64,000 nucleotides of DNA from Lysobacteraceae bacterium. Lineage in GTDB: Bacteria; Pseudomonadota; Gammaproteobacteria; Xanthomonadales; Xanthomonadaceae. The stretch spans positions 186,001 through 250,000 of the forward strand of contig JAEUPQ010000014.1 in the NCBI GenBank assembly GCA_016789405.1, given 5' to 3'. The translations under genes were made by a program, and so were the position numbers. Positions within the stretch are counted from its first letter, which is position 1; every line of letters starts with the position of its first letter. The notes under the pieces were generated by a model. That model did no database searches. It worked only from the letters and a program-made list of their open reading frames with translations, and was not told the DNA's origin. Below are positions 19,773 to 27,874 of the stretch, in pieces.

Positions 19773-21029
19773 ATGACGGAATCACGGAGACGAAGCATGC
19801 GGATCACGCGACGTGGCTGGGGATGGGGCATCGGGCTGGGCGCGGTCGCGCTGGGGCTGCTGGCGTGGGCGTTCGCGCCGAGGCCGCTGCCGGTGGAGGT
19901 CGCGACGGCGACGATCGGCGCGTTCGAGGCCAGCATCGACGAGGAGGCGCGCACGCGCGTGCGTGATCGCTACGTCGTGTCCGCGCCGCTGGCGGGACGG
20001 CTGGCGCGGATCGCCCTGCGCGAAGGCGATGCGGTGAAGGCCGGCGATGTGGTGGCCACCCTCGCGCCGGCGCTGTCGCCGATGCTCGACACGCGCACCG
20101 AGGCCGAACTGCGCGCACGCGTGGAAACCGCCGACGCGATGGTGTCGCGCGCCCGCTCGCGCATCGACCGTGCCCGTGTCGGCGTGGACCAGGCGCGCAG
20201 CACGCTGCGCCGCGACGAGGCGCTCGCGCGCGACCGCTTCGTCTCCGCCAGCCAGCTCGACACCGACCGCCTGGCCCTGCGCGCGGCGGAACGCGAGCTC
20301 GAGAGCGCCCAGGAAGACCGGCATGTGGCCGACCACGAGGTGGAGCAGGCGCGCGCGGCGCTGTCGGCGGCGCGCAATCCCGACGGCGATGACGCCAGCG
20401 CCTTCGTGCTGCGCGCCCCGGTGTCGGGTCGGGTGCTGCGCGTGGCGCAGGCCAGCGAGGGCATGGTCGCGCTCGGCACGCCGCTGCTGGACATCGGCGA
20501 CCTCGCCGACATGGAGGTGGTGGCCGAATTGCTGACCACCGATGCGCTGAAGACCCCGCCCGGCACGCCGGTGCGGATCGAGCGCTGGGGCGGCGAGGGC
20601 CGCCTCGACGGGCGCGTGCGGCGGGTGGAGCCGGCCGCGTTCACCAAGGTGTCCGCGCTGGGCGTCGAGGAACAGCGCGTGCGCGTGCTCATCGACCTGC
20701 TCGATCCGCCGGCGCGACGCGGCGCGCTCGGCGACGGCTACCGGGTCGGCGTGCGCGCGATCGTGCAGGCGCGCGATGGCGTGCTGATCGTGCCTGCCGG
20801 CGCCGTGTTCCCTCATCCGGACGACACCGGCAATGCGCCGGATCGGATGGCGCTGTTCGTCGTGCGCGATGGCCGTGCACGCCAGGTGCTGGTGGAACTG
20901 GGGGGCCGCAACGGTCGCGAAGCCTGGATCGCGAAGGGACTGGCGCCGGGCGATCAGGTGATCGTCTATCCCGGCGAGGAGGTCGCTGACGGCCGGCGCG
21001 TGCGGGCCCGCTCGACCACCGACCGATGA
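19773..21029 (+). CDS. HlyD/RND-type periplasmic adaptor subunit
   Basis: A 418-residue membrane-anchored adaptor. One N-terminal TM helix (about 15-32) precedes a barrel-sandwich lipoyl half (YVVSAPLAGRLARIALREGD), an alpha-helical coiled-coil hairpin rich in Arg/Ala/Glu (about 105-205), the second lipoyl half (FVLRAPVSGRVLRV) and beta-barrel domains. It would link the FtsX-type permease to an outer-membrane factor; no TolC-like gene is in the window. The first ATG abuts the permease stop; a second in-frame ATG at 19797 has a better ribosome site (GGAG 7 nt upstream). Confidence 0.88.
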   Translation: MTESRRRSMRITRRGWGWGIGLGAVALGLLAWAFAPRPLPVEVATATIGAFEASIDEEARTRVRDRYVVSAPLAGRLARIALREGDAVKAGDVVATLAPALSPMLDTRTEAELRARVETADAMVSRARSRIDRARVGVDQARSTLRRDEALARDRFVSASQLDTDRLALRAAERELESAQEDRHVADHEVEQARAALSAARNPDGDDASAFVLRAPVSGRVLRVAQASEGMVALGTPLLDIGDLADMEVVAELLTTDALKTPPGTPVRIERWGGEGRLDGRVRRVEPAAFTKVSALGVEEQRVRVLIDLLDPPARRGALGDGYRVGVRAIVQARDGVLIVPAGAVFPHPDDTGNAPDRMALFVVRDGRARQVLVELGGRNGREAWIAKGLAPGDQVIVYPGEEVADGRRVRARSTTDR

Positions 21030-21052
21030 GCGGCACCCCTGGGGCGCGGGGT

Positions 21053-21066
21053 TTGACCACGATCAA
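21053..21066. promoter_or_regulatory. FNR/ANR-type box upstream of the SDR gene
   Basis: TTGACCACGATCAA fits TTGAT-N4-ATCAA in nine of ten positions. It lies 61 bp before the SDR start, a workable activator distance. It is the second such box within 4.5 kb. Confidence 0.6.
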
Positions 21067-21126
21067 TGCCGGGATGCGTGCGATGGCGTGCAATCCATGG
21101 CGACATCACGACGCCGGGAGACGGCC

Positions 21127-21900
21127 ATGCAACGGGTGAAAGACAAGGTGTGCATCGTCACCGGCGGCGCGCTCGGCATCGGCCGCGCCTGCGCGGAACG
21201 GCTGGGCGAGGAAGGCGGCCGCGTCGCGGTGTTCGACATGCTCGACGCCGAGGGCGAGGCGCTGGTGCACGCGCTGCAGGCGCGCGGCATCGATGCCGCC
21301 TACTGGCATGTCGACGTCGCGTCCGAAGCATCGGTCAAGGCCGCGACCGACGCGGTCGTCGCGCATTTCGGCGCACTGCACGTGCTGGTCAACAACGCGG
21401 GCATCTCCGGTTCTACCAAGCTGACCCACGAGATCACCGAGGCCGAATGGGATCGCGTGCAGGGCGTGAACGTGAAGGGCGTGTTCTTCTGCACCAAGCA
21501 CGCGATTCCGCACCTGCGCACGGCCGGTGGCGGCAGCATCATCAACCTGTCGTCGATCTACGGCCTGGTCGGTGCGCCGGACGTCCCCGCCTACCACGCC
21601 TCCAAAGGCGCGGTGCGACTGATGAGCAAGACCGACGCGATGATCTATGCGCGCGACAACATCCGCGTGAACTCGGTCCATCCGGGCTACATCTGGACGC
21701 CGATGGTCGAACACCACCTGCAGGCCAGCGGCGCCACCGATCTCGACGCTGCGCGTGCCGAAGTCGGTGCGCTGCACCCGCTGGGCCACATGGGCGAAGC
21801 CGACGACATCGCCTGGGGCGTCGTCTACCTCGCCTCCGAGGAGGCCAAGTTCGTCACCGGCTCGGAGCTGGTGATCGACGGGGGGTATACGGCGCGTTGA
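21127..21900 (+). CDS. Short-chain dehydrogenase/reductase (classical SDR)
   Basis: A 257-residue NAD(P)-dependent oxidoreductase. It has the cofactor motif TGGALGIG (about 12-19), NNAG, the catalytic NLSSIYG serine and Tyr156/Lys160 in YHASK, then VHPGYIWTPM. An acidic residue after the second strand (VFDMLDAEG) suggests NAD(H) preference. Many such proteins act on secondary alcohols or hydroxysteroids; the substrate is unknown. An in-frame ATG exists at 21088, but GGGAGA precedes the ATG at 21127. Confidence 0.9.
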   Translation: MQRVKDKVCIVTGGALGIGRACAERLGEEGGRVAVFDMLDAEGEALVHALQARGIDAAYWHVDVASEASVKAATDAVVAHFGALHVLVNNAGISGSTKLTHEITEAEWDRVQGVNVKGVFFCTKHAIPHLRTAGGGSIINLSSIYGLVGAPDVPAYHASKGAVRLMSKTDAMIYARDNIRVNSVHPGYIWTPMVEHHLQASGATDLDAARAEVGALHPLGHMGEADDIAWGVVYLASEEAKFVTGSELVIDGGYTAR

Positions 21901-21959
21901 TGCATGTGTCGCGGGTGTGTCAGGCATGATGACGACCTTCCCGCGAACCTGCATTTGCC

Positions 21960-22784
21960 ATATCGCTCAAAGGTACCGCCGACGAAACCCTCGCCCTGCT
22001 GGACGCGGGCCATTTCACTGCACCGGATGGCCGGCGCGTCGAACTGCAGGCCGAGCAGGCGCTGGCCGTGCGCGGCACGCGTCTGTACACGCCGGAAGCC
22101 GCCAACGCGCTGTTCGCGTTGCACGCTGCGGCGGACGGTGCCGCGCCCCGCATCGAGGTCACGGCGGAGACCACCCAGATCGCCGCGCGGCGGCTGGTGC
22201 TGGACGAAGGCGTCGATGACCTCGTGCTGCTGAATTTCGCGTCCGCGCGCAATCCTGGCGGCGGATTCGTCAACGGCGCGAAGGCGCAGGAAGAGGACCT
22301 GTGCCGCTGCTCCGGCCTCTATCCGACGCTGCTGACCCAGCGCGCCTACTACGACGCCAACCGTGCCTGCACGTCGGCGCTGTACACCGACCACCTGATC
22401 CATTCGCCGCGCGTGCCCTGGTTCCGCGCGCGCAGCCGCGATCGTCCCGACACCCTGTTCCTGGCCTCGGTCATCACCGCGCCCGCGCCCAACGCCGGCG
22501 TGGTGCGCGAGCGCGAGCCGCATGCGGTGGACGACATCGAGACCACCCTGCGCCGTCGTGCTGGTTGCGTGCTGTCGGTCGCTGCTGCGCACGGCCATCG
22601 CACGCTGCTGCTGGGTGCGTGGGGCTGCGGCGTGTTCCGCAACGACCCCGCGCAGGTCGCCGACGCCTTCGGTGCGTGGCTCGAATCGCCGCGATTCGCC
22701 GGTGCATTCGATCGCGTGGTGTTCGCGGTGTACGACACGTCGAAGACGCAGGCGACGTTGCGGGCGTTCGAGGCGAGGTTCTGA
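21960..22784 (+). CDS. Microbial PARG-like macrodomain protein (TIGR02452 type), start codon abnormal
   Basis: A protein of the TIGR02452/bacterial PARG family, which removes ADP-ribose chains. The hallmark GGGFVNGAKAQEE, matching GGG-X6-8-QEE, is intact, as are the distal GAWGCGVFRND and VVFAVYDT segments. Family-like sequence continues upstream of the first usable start (GTG at 22068): SLKGTADETLALLDAG, then a G-T-R-L-Y-T-P-E block. The conserved N-terminus begins exactly at an ATA codon (21960) where homologues have Met; a stop lies 30 bp further up and no ATG, GTG or TTG intervenes. Either ATA is used, a downstream CTG/GTG is used, or the gene is damaged. Confidence 0.75.
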   Translation: MSLKGTADETLALLDAGHFTAPDGRRVELQAEQALAVRGTRLYTPEAANALFALHAAADGAAPRIEVTAETTQIAARRLVLDEGVDDLVLLNFASARNPGGGFVNGAKAQEEDLCRCSGLYPTLLTQRAYYDANRACTSALYTDHLIHSPRVPWFRARSRDRPDTLFLASVITAPAPNAGVVREREPHAVDDIETTLRRRAGCVLSVAAAHGHRTLLLGAWGCGVFRNDPAQVADAFGAWLESPRFAGAFDRVVFAVYDTSKTQATLRAFEARF

Positions 22785-22800
22785 CAGCGGCCGGACGCCG

Positions 22801-23250
22801 TCAGCGATCGCAGGCCTTGATCGATCGCGCCGACGAAGCGATGTCGTCTCTGGCAGGTTCGAATCCCTGGTCCGCCGCGCGCAGCAGCCAGGCGTGGGCT
22901 TCCCGGCGGGTCGTGCAATCGGACGCGTCGCGCAGTTCGAACCAGAGGCTGTATTGCGCCGCAGCTTCGCCGAGCCCCGCGGCGGTCCTCAGCCAGCGAC
23001 CGGCACGCGCACCGTCTTCGATCGCCTTGTAATGCAGCGAGAGCCGATGCGCCGCCTCGCCGTCGCCTTGCCCGGCAAGCGCGATGAGTTCCGCCTCCTT
23101 GCCGGCATCCAGCAGGAAGACATCGGAGAGCGACACCGCACCCGGAAGTTCGACGACCGGGTCCTCCGGCGGTGGCGGCGCTGGACGGTGCTGCACGCAG
23201 GCCGCCAGGCAGATGGGCAGGACGATGGCGCATGCGACGCGTGGTTTCAC
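22801..23250 (-). CDS. Lipoprotein with Sel1-like repeats
   Basis: A 149-residue protein starting at GTG, with a lipobox PICLAAC (Cys18), a proline-rich linker, and two Sel1/TPR-like alpha repeats (GDGEAAHRLSLHYKAIEDG, then LGEAAAQYSLWFELRD). It is probably anchored in the envelope as a protein-interaction module. The start overlaps the stop of the upstream YciI gene (GTGA), so the two are coupled, but no functional link is known. Confidence 0.75.
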   Translation of the reverse strand: MKPRVACAIVLPICLAACVQHRPAPPPPEDPVVELPGAVSLSDVFLLDAGKEAELIALAGQGDGEAAHRLSLHYKAIEDGARAGRWLRTAAGLGEAAAQYSLWFELRDASDCTTRREAHAWLLRAADQGFEPARDDIASSARSIKACDR

Positions 23251-23633
23251 TCTCCCACCCGCGCCCCCACCCGCGCCCTCACCGCAGCGAAATCACGCAC
23301 CGGGCGCACCTCGATGCTGCCGAAGCGGATCCACGGGAACTCGTGGGCGATGCGCACCGCCTCGTCCAGGCTGTCGGCTTCGATCAGGTTGAAACCGGCC
23401 AGCAGTTCCTTCGTCTCGGCGAACGGACCATCGGTGACGCGCGCGGCGCCGTCGCGGACGCGCACCGTGCGCGCGGTGCGGGCGTCCTCCAGCTGCTGCG
23501 AGCCGAGCAGGCAGCCGTCGGCCTTGAGTTCGTCGGCGTGGGTGATGCAGCCGTGCATGAGCCGGTCGTATTCGGCCTGGGGCAGGGCGGCCATGAGTTC
23601 GGGGTCGGTGTAGACCAGCAGCAGGTACTGCAT
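23247..23633 (-). CDS. YciI/DGPF-domain protein
   Basis: A 128-residue DGPF/YCII-related protein. It has the diagnostic core VTDGPFAETKELLAGFNLIEA and a conserved MQYLLLVYTDPE start. These small proteins cluster with ECF42-type sigma factors; their biochemical role is unclear. The ATG at 23631-23633 is chosen over an upstream start that adds 12 non-conserved residues. It is divergent from a second DGPF gene at 23813. Confidence 0.88.
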   Translation of the reverse strand: MQYLLLVYTDPELMAALPQAEYDRLMHGCITHADELKADGCLLGSQQLEDARTARTVRVRDGAARVTDGPFAETKELLAGFNLIEADSLDEAVRIAHEFPWIRFGSIEVRPVRDFAAVRARVGARVGE

Positions 23634-23732
23634 CGGCGGCTCCGGGCGATCGGGGGAAGGGGCATCCATGATGCCGCAGGCCGGGCGACCCGGGCCCGTG
23701 CCGGACCGGCCGGAAATTTTTTTTCTCGGGTG

Positions 23733-23759
23733 TGTCGATCCGTCCCCTCCCCGTTCGTC
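23733..23759 (+). promoter_or_regulatory. Candidate ECF42 sigma promoter
   Basis: TGTCGA (23733-23738) and CGTC (23756-23759) are separated by 17 bp, matching the published ECF42 target pattern as I recall it (TGTCGA at -35, CG(A/T)C at -10). It lies 54 bp before the DGPF gene that opens the operon ending in the ECF42 gene, implying autoregulation. A run of eight T (23717-23724) lies just upstream. Confidence 0.6.
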
Positions 23760-23812
23760 ATGAAGGGTGTAGGGCCGGACAGAGGCCCATCCCGACCACC
23801 CAGGAGAACGAC

Positions 23813-24244
23813 ATGAAAGTCATGGTCATCGTGAAGGCCACCGCCCAGTCCGAAGCCGGCACCCTGCCATCCACCGAGCTGATGGAGGCCATGGGCCGCT
23901 ACAACGAGGAACTCGTCAACGCCGGCGTGATGCTGGCCGGCGAGGGCCTGAAGCCGTCGTCGCAGGGCGTGCGGGTGCACATCGACGGCGAGCGCCGGCA
24001 GGTGACCGACGGCCCCTTCGCCGAGACCAAGGAGCTGATCGCCGGCTTCTGGCTGTGGCAGGTGCGTTCGCTCGAGGAAGCCATCGAATGGGCGCGCCGC
24101 TGCCCCGATCCGCACCCCGGCAGCGGCGGCTCCAGCCTGGAGATCCGTCCGCTGTTCGAAGCCGATGATTTCGGCGAAGCCTTCACCCCCGAACTGCGCG
24201 AGCAGGAAGACCGGCTGCGCGAGCGCATCGCCGGCGAACACTGA
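23813..24244 (+). CDS. YciI/DGPF-domain protein
   Basis: A 143-residue second DGPF protein: MKVMVIVKATAQSE at the start, VTDGPFAETKELIAGFWLWQV in the middle and an acidic-basic C-terminal tail. AGGAG stands 6 bp before the ATG. First gene of a five-gene operon (DGPF, two VOC proteins, DUF1428, ECF42 sigma factor). Confidence 0.9.
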   Translation: MKVMVIVKATAQSEAGTLPSTELMEAMGRYNEELVNAGVMLAGEGLKPSSQGVRVHIDGERRQVTDGPFAETKELIAGFWLWQVRSLEEAIEWARRCPDPHPGSGGSSLEIRPLFEADDFGEAFTPELREQEDRLRERIAGEH

Positions 24245-24285
24245 TCCCCTTCCTCCTCCACCCCTTCATGCACAAGGAGCGTTCC

Positions 24286-24696
24286 ATGCGTTTCATCGCC
24301 TACCTGAACTTCAACGGCAACTGCCGCGCCGCATTCGACTTCTACCGCGACGTCTTCCGCGGCGAGATCGTCATGCGCATGACCTACGGCGACTCGCCGA
24401 TGTGCGACGAGATGCCGGCCGACAGCCACAACCTGATCATGCACAGCCAGCTCGAAGCGGCTGGCGCGGTGCTGATGGGCGCCGACGGCCCGCCGCCGCA
24501 CAGCGACGCGGGCGTGGGCACCTGCATCAACATCGACCTGACCAGCATCGAGGACGCCGAGCGGATCTTCGCCGCGCTGTCGGAGGGCGGCGAGGTGCAG
24601 ATGCCGCTGCAGGAAACCTTCTGGGCCCATCGCTGGGGATCGTTCACCGACCGCTTCGGCAAGCCGTGGATGGTCAACTGCCTCAAGGAGTGCTGA
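24286..24696 (+). CDS. VOC-family protein, PhnB-like
   Basis: A 136-residue vicinal-oxygen-chelate protein of the PhnB/UbiG-like type, starting MRFIAYLNFNGNCRAAFDFY and ending WGSFTDRFGKPWMVN. These fold as betaalphabeta-betabetabeta modules and may be metal-dependent, but PhnB-type members have no established reaction. AAGGAG lies at 24274-24279, inside a longer ORF beginning at 24268; this places the real start at 24286. Confidence 0.85.
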   Translation: MRFIAYLNFNGNCRAAFDFYRDVFRGEIVMRMTYGDSPMCDEMPADSHNLIMHSQLEAAGAVLMGADGPPPHSDAGVGTCINIDLTSIEDAERIFAALSEGGEVQMPLQETFWAHRWGSFTDRFGKPWMVNCLKEC

Positions 24697-24699
24697 GCC

Positions 24700-25134
24700 A
24701 TGGCACAGACGACGTTCTCCCGCCAGCTCTTCGTCAACCTGCCGGTTTCTGACCTGAACCGGACGGTCGATTTCTTCGCCGCGCTCGGTTTCGCCTTCAA
24801 CCCGCAGTTCACCGACGACAACGCCGCCTGCCTGGTGGTGTCCGGGCAGATCCAGGTGATGCTGCTGACGCGGCCGTTCTTCGCCGGTTTCACGAAGAAG
24901 CCGGTGGCCGACGCCCGCGCCGCGACCGAGGTGCTGCTCGCCCTGTCGTGCGAGACCCGCGACGAGGTCGATGCGCTGGTCGCGAAAGCCGTCGCCGCGG
25001 GCGCCACCACGCCGATCGACGCGAAGGACCATGGTTTCATGTACCAGCATGGCTTCGAGGATCTCGACGGCCATCAATGGGAGGTCTTCTGGATGGACGA
25101 AGCCGCCATGTCCGAAGCACCGCCCGCCCCCTGA
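24700..25134 (+). CDS. VOC-family (glyoxalase/bleomycin-resistance fold) protein
   Basis: A 144-residue VOC protein: LFVNLPVSDLNRTVDFFAAL near the N-terminus and FEDLDGHQWEVFWMD near the C-terminus with the usual terminal metal-ligand position (Glu in WEVFW). It lies 3 bp after the PhnB-like gene. Paired with a DGPF and DUF1428 gene it belongs to the standard ECF42 gene set; substrate unknown. Confidence 0.87.
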   Translation: MAQTTFSRQLFVNLPVSDLNRTVDFFAALGFAFNPQFTDDNAACLVVSGQIQVMLLTRPFFAGFTKKPVADARAATEVLLALSCETRDEVDALVAKAVAAGATTPIDAKDHGFMYQHGFEDLDGHQWEVFWMDEAAMSEAPPAP

Positions 25135-25174
25135 CGTTCATGCCACCCACCCCGATCCACACAGGAGCAGACCC

Positions 25175-25534
25175 ATGTCGTACGTCGATGGTTACGTGTT
25201 GCCCGTGCCGAAGGACAAGCTCGCGACGTATCGCAGCATCGCGCGCAAGGCCGGCAAGATCTGGATGGAATACGGCGCGCTCTCGTACTGCGAGTGCGTC
25301 GAGGACGATGTGAAGCCCGGCAAGCACACCTCGTTCCCGCAGTCGGTGAAACTCAAGCCGGGCGAAGTGGTGGTGTTCGCCTGGATCGTCTACAAGTCGC
25401 GCGCGCAGCGCGACAGGATCAACGCGAAGGTCATGGCCGATCCGCGCATGGCGAAAATCTGCCCTCCGGGCGAGATGCCGTTCGACGGCAAGCGCATGTT
25501 CTGGGGCGGCTTCAAGCCGATCGTGAAGTATTGA
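25175..25534 (+). CDS. DUF1428 family protein
   Basis: A 119-residue protein of the DUF1428 family: MSYVDGYVLPVPKDK, WMEYGALSYCECVEDDV, and the C-terminal MPFDGKRMFWGGFKPIV. It has a dimeric alpha-beta barrel-like fold in solved relatives, related to DGPF proteins; function unknown. AGGAG stands 8 bp before the ATG; the longer upstream frame is noise. Confidence 0.88.
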   Translation: MSYVDGYVLPVPKDKLATYRSIARKAGKIWMEYGALSYCECVEDDVKPGKHTSFPQSVKLKPGEVVVFAWIVYKSRAQRDRINAKVMADPRMAKICPPGEMPFDGKRMFWGGFKPIVKY

Positions 25535-25586
25535 GCCCATGCCCGCGGCTTGCATGCCGGCATCGGCGGTGGTGTCATCGCCGCCG

Positions 25587-26858
25587 ATGACCGACACCCG
25601 CATCCACAGGACCCTCGACGCGCTCTGGCGCATGGAATCGCCGAAGCTGGTGGCGCGCATCGCGCGCATGACCGGTGATGTCGGTGTCGCCGAGGAGCTG
25701 GCGCAGGACGTGCTGGTCGTCGCGCTGGAGCGCTGGCCGGCCGACGGCGTGCCCGACAACCCGGCCGCCTGGCTGATGACCGCGGCCAAGCGTCGCGCCA
25801 TCGACCACCTGCGCCAGCGCACGCTGCATGCCCGCCGCCAGGACGAATACGGCATCGAACTCGAGCTGCACGGAGACGCGATGGGCGACGAGGCGGACCG
25901 TTTCGCGGACGACGACATCGGCGACGACCTGCTGCGCCTGGTGTTCGTCGCCTGTCATCCGGTGCTGCCGCCGGAGTCGCGCGTCGCGCTCACGCTGCGC
26001 CTGCTCGGCGGCCTGAGCACCGCGGAGATCGCCCGCGCCTTCCTGCAGCCCGAACCGACCGTGGCGCAGCGCATCGTGCGCGCCAAGCGCATGCTGGCCG
26101 AACGCGATGTGGCGTTCGAGGTGCCGCGTCGCGCCGAGCTGGCCGAGCGCCTCGATGCCGTGCTGGAAGTGATCTACCTGATCTTCAACGAAGGCTATTC
26201 GGCCAGCGCGGGCGACGACTGGATGCGTCCGGCGCTGTGCGAGGAAGCCCTGCGCCTGGCGCGCGTGCTGGCCGGCCTGCTGCCCGCCGAGCCCGAGGCC
26301 TTCGGCCTGCTGGCCCTGATGGAACTGCAGGCGTCCCGCGCGCGTGCACGCGTCGGTGCCGACGGTGCGCCGGTGCTGTTGCTGCAGCAGGATCGCGCGC
26401 GCTGGGATCGCCTGCAGATCCAGCGTGGCCTGGTCGCGCTGCGTCGTGCGCAGGCGCTTGGCGGCGGGCGCGAACCCTACGCGCTGCAGGCCGCGATCGC
26501 CGCCTGCCACGCCACGGCGGCGCGCGCCGTGGACACCGACTGGTCGCGCATCGCCGCGCTGTATGCGGTGCTGGGCGCGGTGACGCCGTCGCCGGTGATC
26601 GAACTCAACCGCGCGGTCGCGGTCGGCATGGCGGAAGGCCCCGAGGCCGCGTTGCCGCTGGTGGATGCGCTGCTCGGCGACAGGTCGATGCGCGACTACG
26701 GCCTGCTGCATGCGGTGCGTGCCGACCTGCTCGAACGCCTCGGCCGCCTGCCCGAAGCCGGTGTCGAATACCGTCGTGCCGCCGAGCTGGCGGGCAATGC
26801 CCGCGACCGCGCGCTGATGCGCGGCAAGGCCCTGGCCTGCGGTGACGCCGGCGCCTGA
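25587..26858 (+). CDS. ECF42-type RNA polymerase sigma factor with C-terminal TPR-like extension
   Basis: A 423-residue sigma factor. Sigma-2 region (about 5-85: AEELAQDVLVVALERWP, AWLMTAAKRRAIDHLRQ) and sigma-4 region (about 125-185: TAEIARAFLQPEPTVAQRIVRAKR) are followed by a 230-residue helical extension typical of ECF42 (IFNEGYSAS, LNRAVAVGMAEGPEAAL, GRLPEAGVEYRRAAELA). ECF42 factors have no anti-sigma; the extension modulates activity. They are encoded beside DGPF genes, exactly as here. Start chosen at M of MTDTRIHRTLDAL; an ATG at 25539 is possible. Confidence 0.92.
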   Translation: MTDTRIHRTLDALWRMESPKLVARIARMTGDVGVAEELAQDVLVVALERWPADGVPDNPAAWLMTAAKRRAIDHLRQRTLHARRQDEYGIELELHGDAMGDEADRFADDDIGDDLLRLVFVACHPVLPPESRVALTLRLLGGLSTAEIARAFLQPEPTVAQRIVRAKRMLAERDVAFEVPRRAELAERLDAVLEVIYLIFNEGYSASAGDDWMRPALCEEALRLARVLAGLLPAEPEAFGLLALMELQASRARARVGADGAPVLLLQQDRARWDRLQIQRGLVALRRAQALGGGREPYALQAAIAACHATAARAVDTDWSRIAALYAVLGAVTPSPVIELNRAVAVGMAEGPEAALPLVDALLGDRSMRDYGLLHAVRADLLERLGRLPEAGVEYRRAAELAGNARDRALMRGKALACGDAGA

Positions 26859-27136
26859 AGCGCTGCGACGCTTCACGTTTCCATCGAAAGATGGGCCTGC
26901 GCGCGAAGTTCCCGGCGATTGCATGCACGCATGGCATGTATCGTTTCGTTCGCGCGCAAACGCGAACGATTCGCGCGAACCGCTCGAATTCGTCAGGATT
27001 TCGACAAGCGCGCGTTAACGCCGCGTCAAGTGCGTGAACGCGCGCACAGACGGCAATGAAAGGCGAACACTTCGCTCACGCGCAGCTAACAATCGCCTAA
27101 TCGGCGTTTAATCGACGCCGTCGAGCATCCCGGCCC
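26859..27136. promoter_or_regulatory. Promoter region of the biosynthetic operon, with inverted repeats
   Basis: A 278-bp gap of lower GC before the 27137 operon. It holds a hairpin with 9-bp stem TCGTTCGCG / CGCGAACGA (26946-26969) and a 6-bp inverted repeat CGGCGT-N7-ACGCCG at 27102-27120, ending 16 bp before the start codon. The latter is a candidate operator or leader hairpin. No clear -35/-10 pair is identified. Confidence 0.4.
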
Positions 27137-27874
27137 ATGACGCTCATGACGCCCACGATGCCCAGCACGCTGCCCGATGACCTCCTCCCGATGCCGACGC
27201 AGGGCGTCGCCGAACCGGCCTTCAGCGAATCGGCCTTCAGCGAATCGGCCTTCACCCAGGGTGCGCTGGTCGACGCCAGCGACAGCCGCCGCACGGAGAC
27301 CGAAGCCTTCATCGCCCAGGTCTACCGCGCCCGCTACGGCGCCACGCTCGCGAGCTTCCTTCCGCACCTGCTGGCGTTCCGCAACGATGCCGGCGCACTG
27401 CGCGCCGCAGTCGGGCTGCGCAGCGGCGACGAAGCACCGCTGTTCGTGGAGCAGTATCTCGACGTGCCGGCCGAAGACGCGATCGCCGCGCACCTTGGCC
27501 GGCCGGTATCGCGCGGCGCATTGGTGGAAGCCGGCAACTTCGGCGCGGTGCGTGCCGGCGATGCGCGCGCGCTGATCGTGCACATGACCCACTGGCTGCA
27601 CCTGGCGGGCTTCCGCTGGGTGCTGTTCGCCGCGACGCGCCAGCTGCGCAACACCTTCGATCGCCTGCACCTGGCCACGGTGGAACTTGCGCCGGCGCTG
27701 GCGTCGCGGCTGCAGGGCGACGCCAGCGACTGGGGCCGCTACTACGAAACGCAGCCGACGCTGATGTTCGGCGACATCGGTGCCGGTCATGCGTATCTGG
27801 TCCGCAGCGGCGCGCTGCCTTCCATGTCGCCGTGCCCCGCCTGGCTGCCGCGCGCGGCGAAGGCGGGCGCATGA
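27137..27874 (+). CDS. Thermostable-hemolysin family protein (GNAT/LuxI-like fold)
   Basis: A 245-residue protein of the T_hemolysin family. The core (about 55-200) has RTETEAFIAQVYRARYG, APLFVEQYLDVPAEDAI and VSRGALVEAGNFGAV. Its Q/E-Y-L and E-x-G-N-F wording recalls autoinducer-synthase/GNAT acyltransferases. I infer an acyltransferase-like enzyme rather than a true toxin. The N-terminus contains a 5-residue repeat (AFSES twice, from a 15-bp DNA repeat). It opens a four-gene chain of ATGA overlaps with an adenylate-forming enzyme, a TenA-like protein and an SDR. Confidence 0.75.
   Translation: MTLMTPTMPSTLPDDLLPMPTQGVAEPAFSESAFSESAFTQGALVDASDSRRTETEAFIAQVYRARYGATLASFLPHLLAFRNDAGALRAAVGLRSGDEAPLFVEQYLDVPAEDAIAAHLGRPVSRGALVEAGNFGAVRAGDARALIVHMTHWLHLAGFRWVLFAATRQLRNTFDRLHLATVELAPALASRLQGDASDWGRYYETQPTLMFGDIGAGHAYLVRSGALPSMSPCPAWLPRAAKAGA

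Noticed and set aside
21926..21990. Frameshift joining the ATG at 21926 to the PARG-like frame
   Set aside because: The intervening residues do not resemble the family; the match stops at ATA 21960, so a lost start codon is simpler. Not excluded without re-sequencing.
23701..23725. Intrinsic terminator (GC-rich hairpin plus eight T)
   Set aside because: It lies between divergent genes where no rightward transcript should end; the T run more likely belongs to a promoter region.
27137..27874. Pore-forming toxin role for the thermostable-hemolysin-like protein
   Set aside because: No signal peptide or pore-like segments; the acyltransferase-like core and metabolic neighbours suggest an enzyme.
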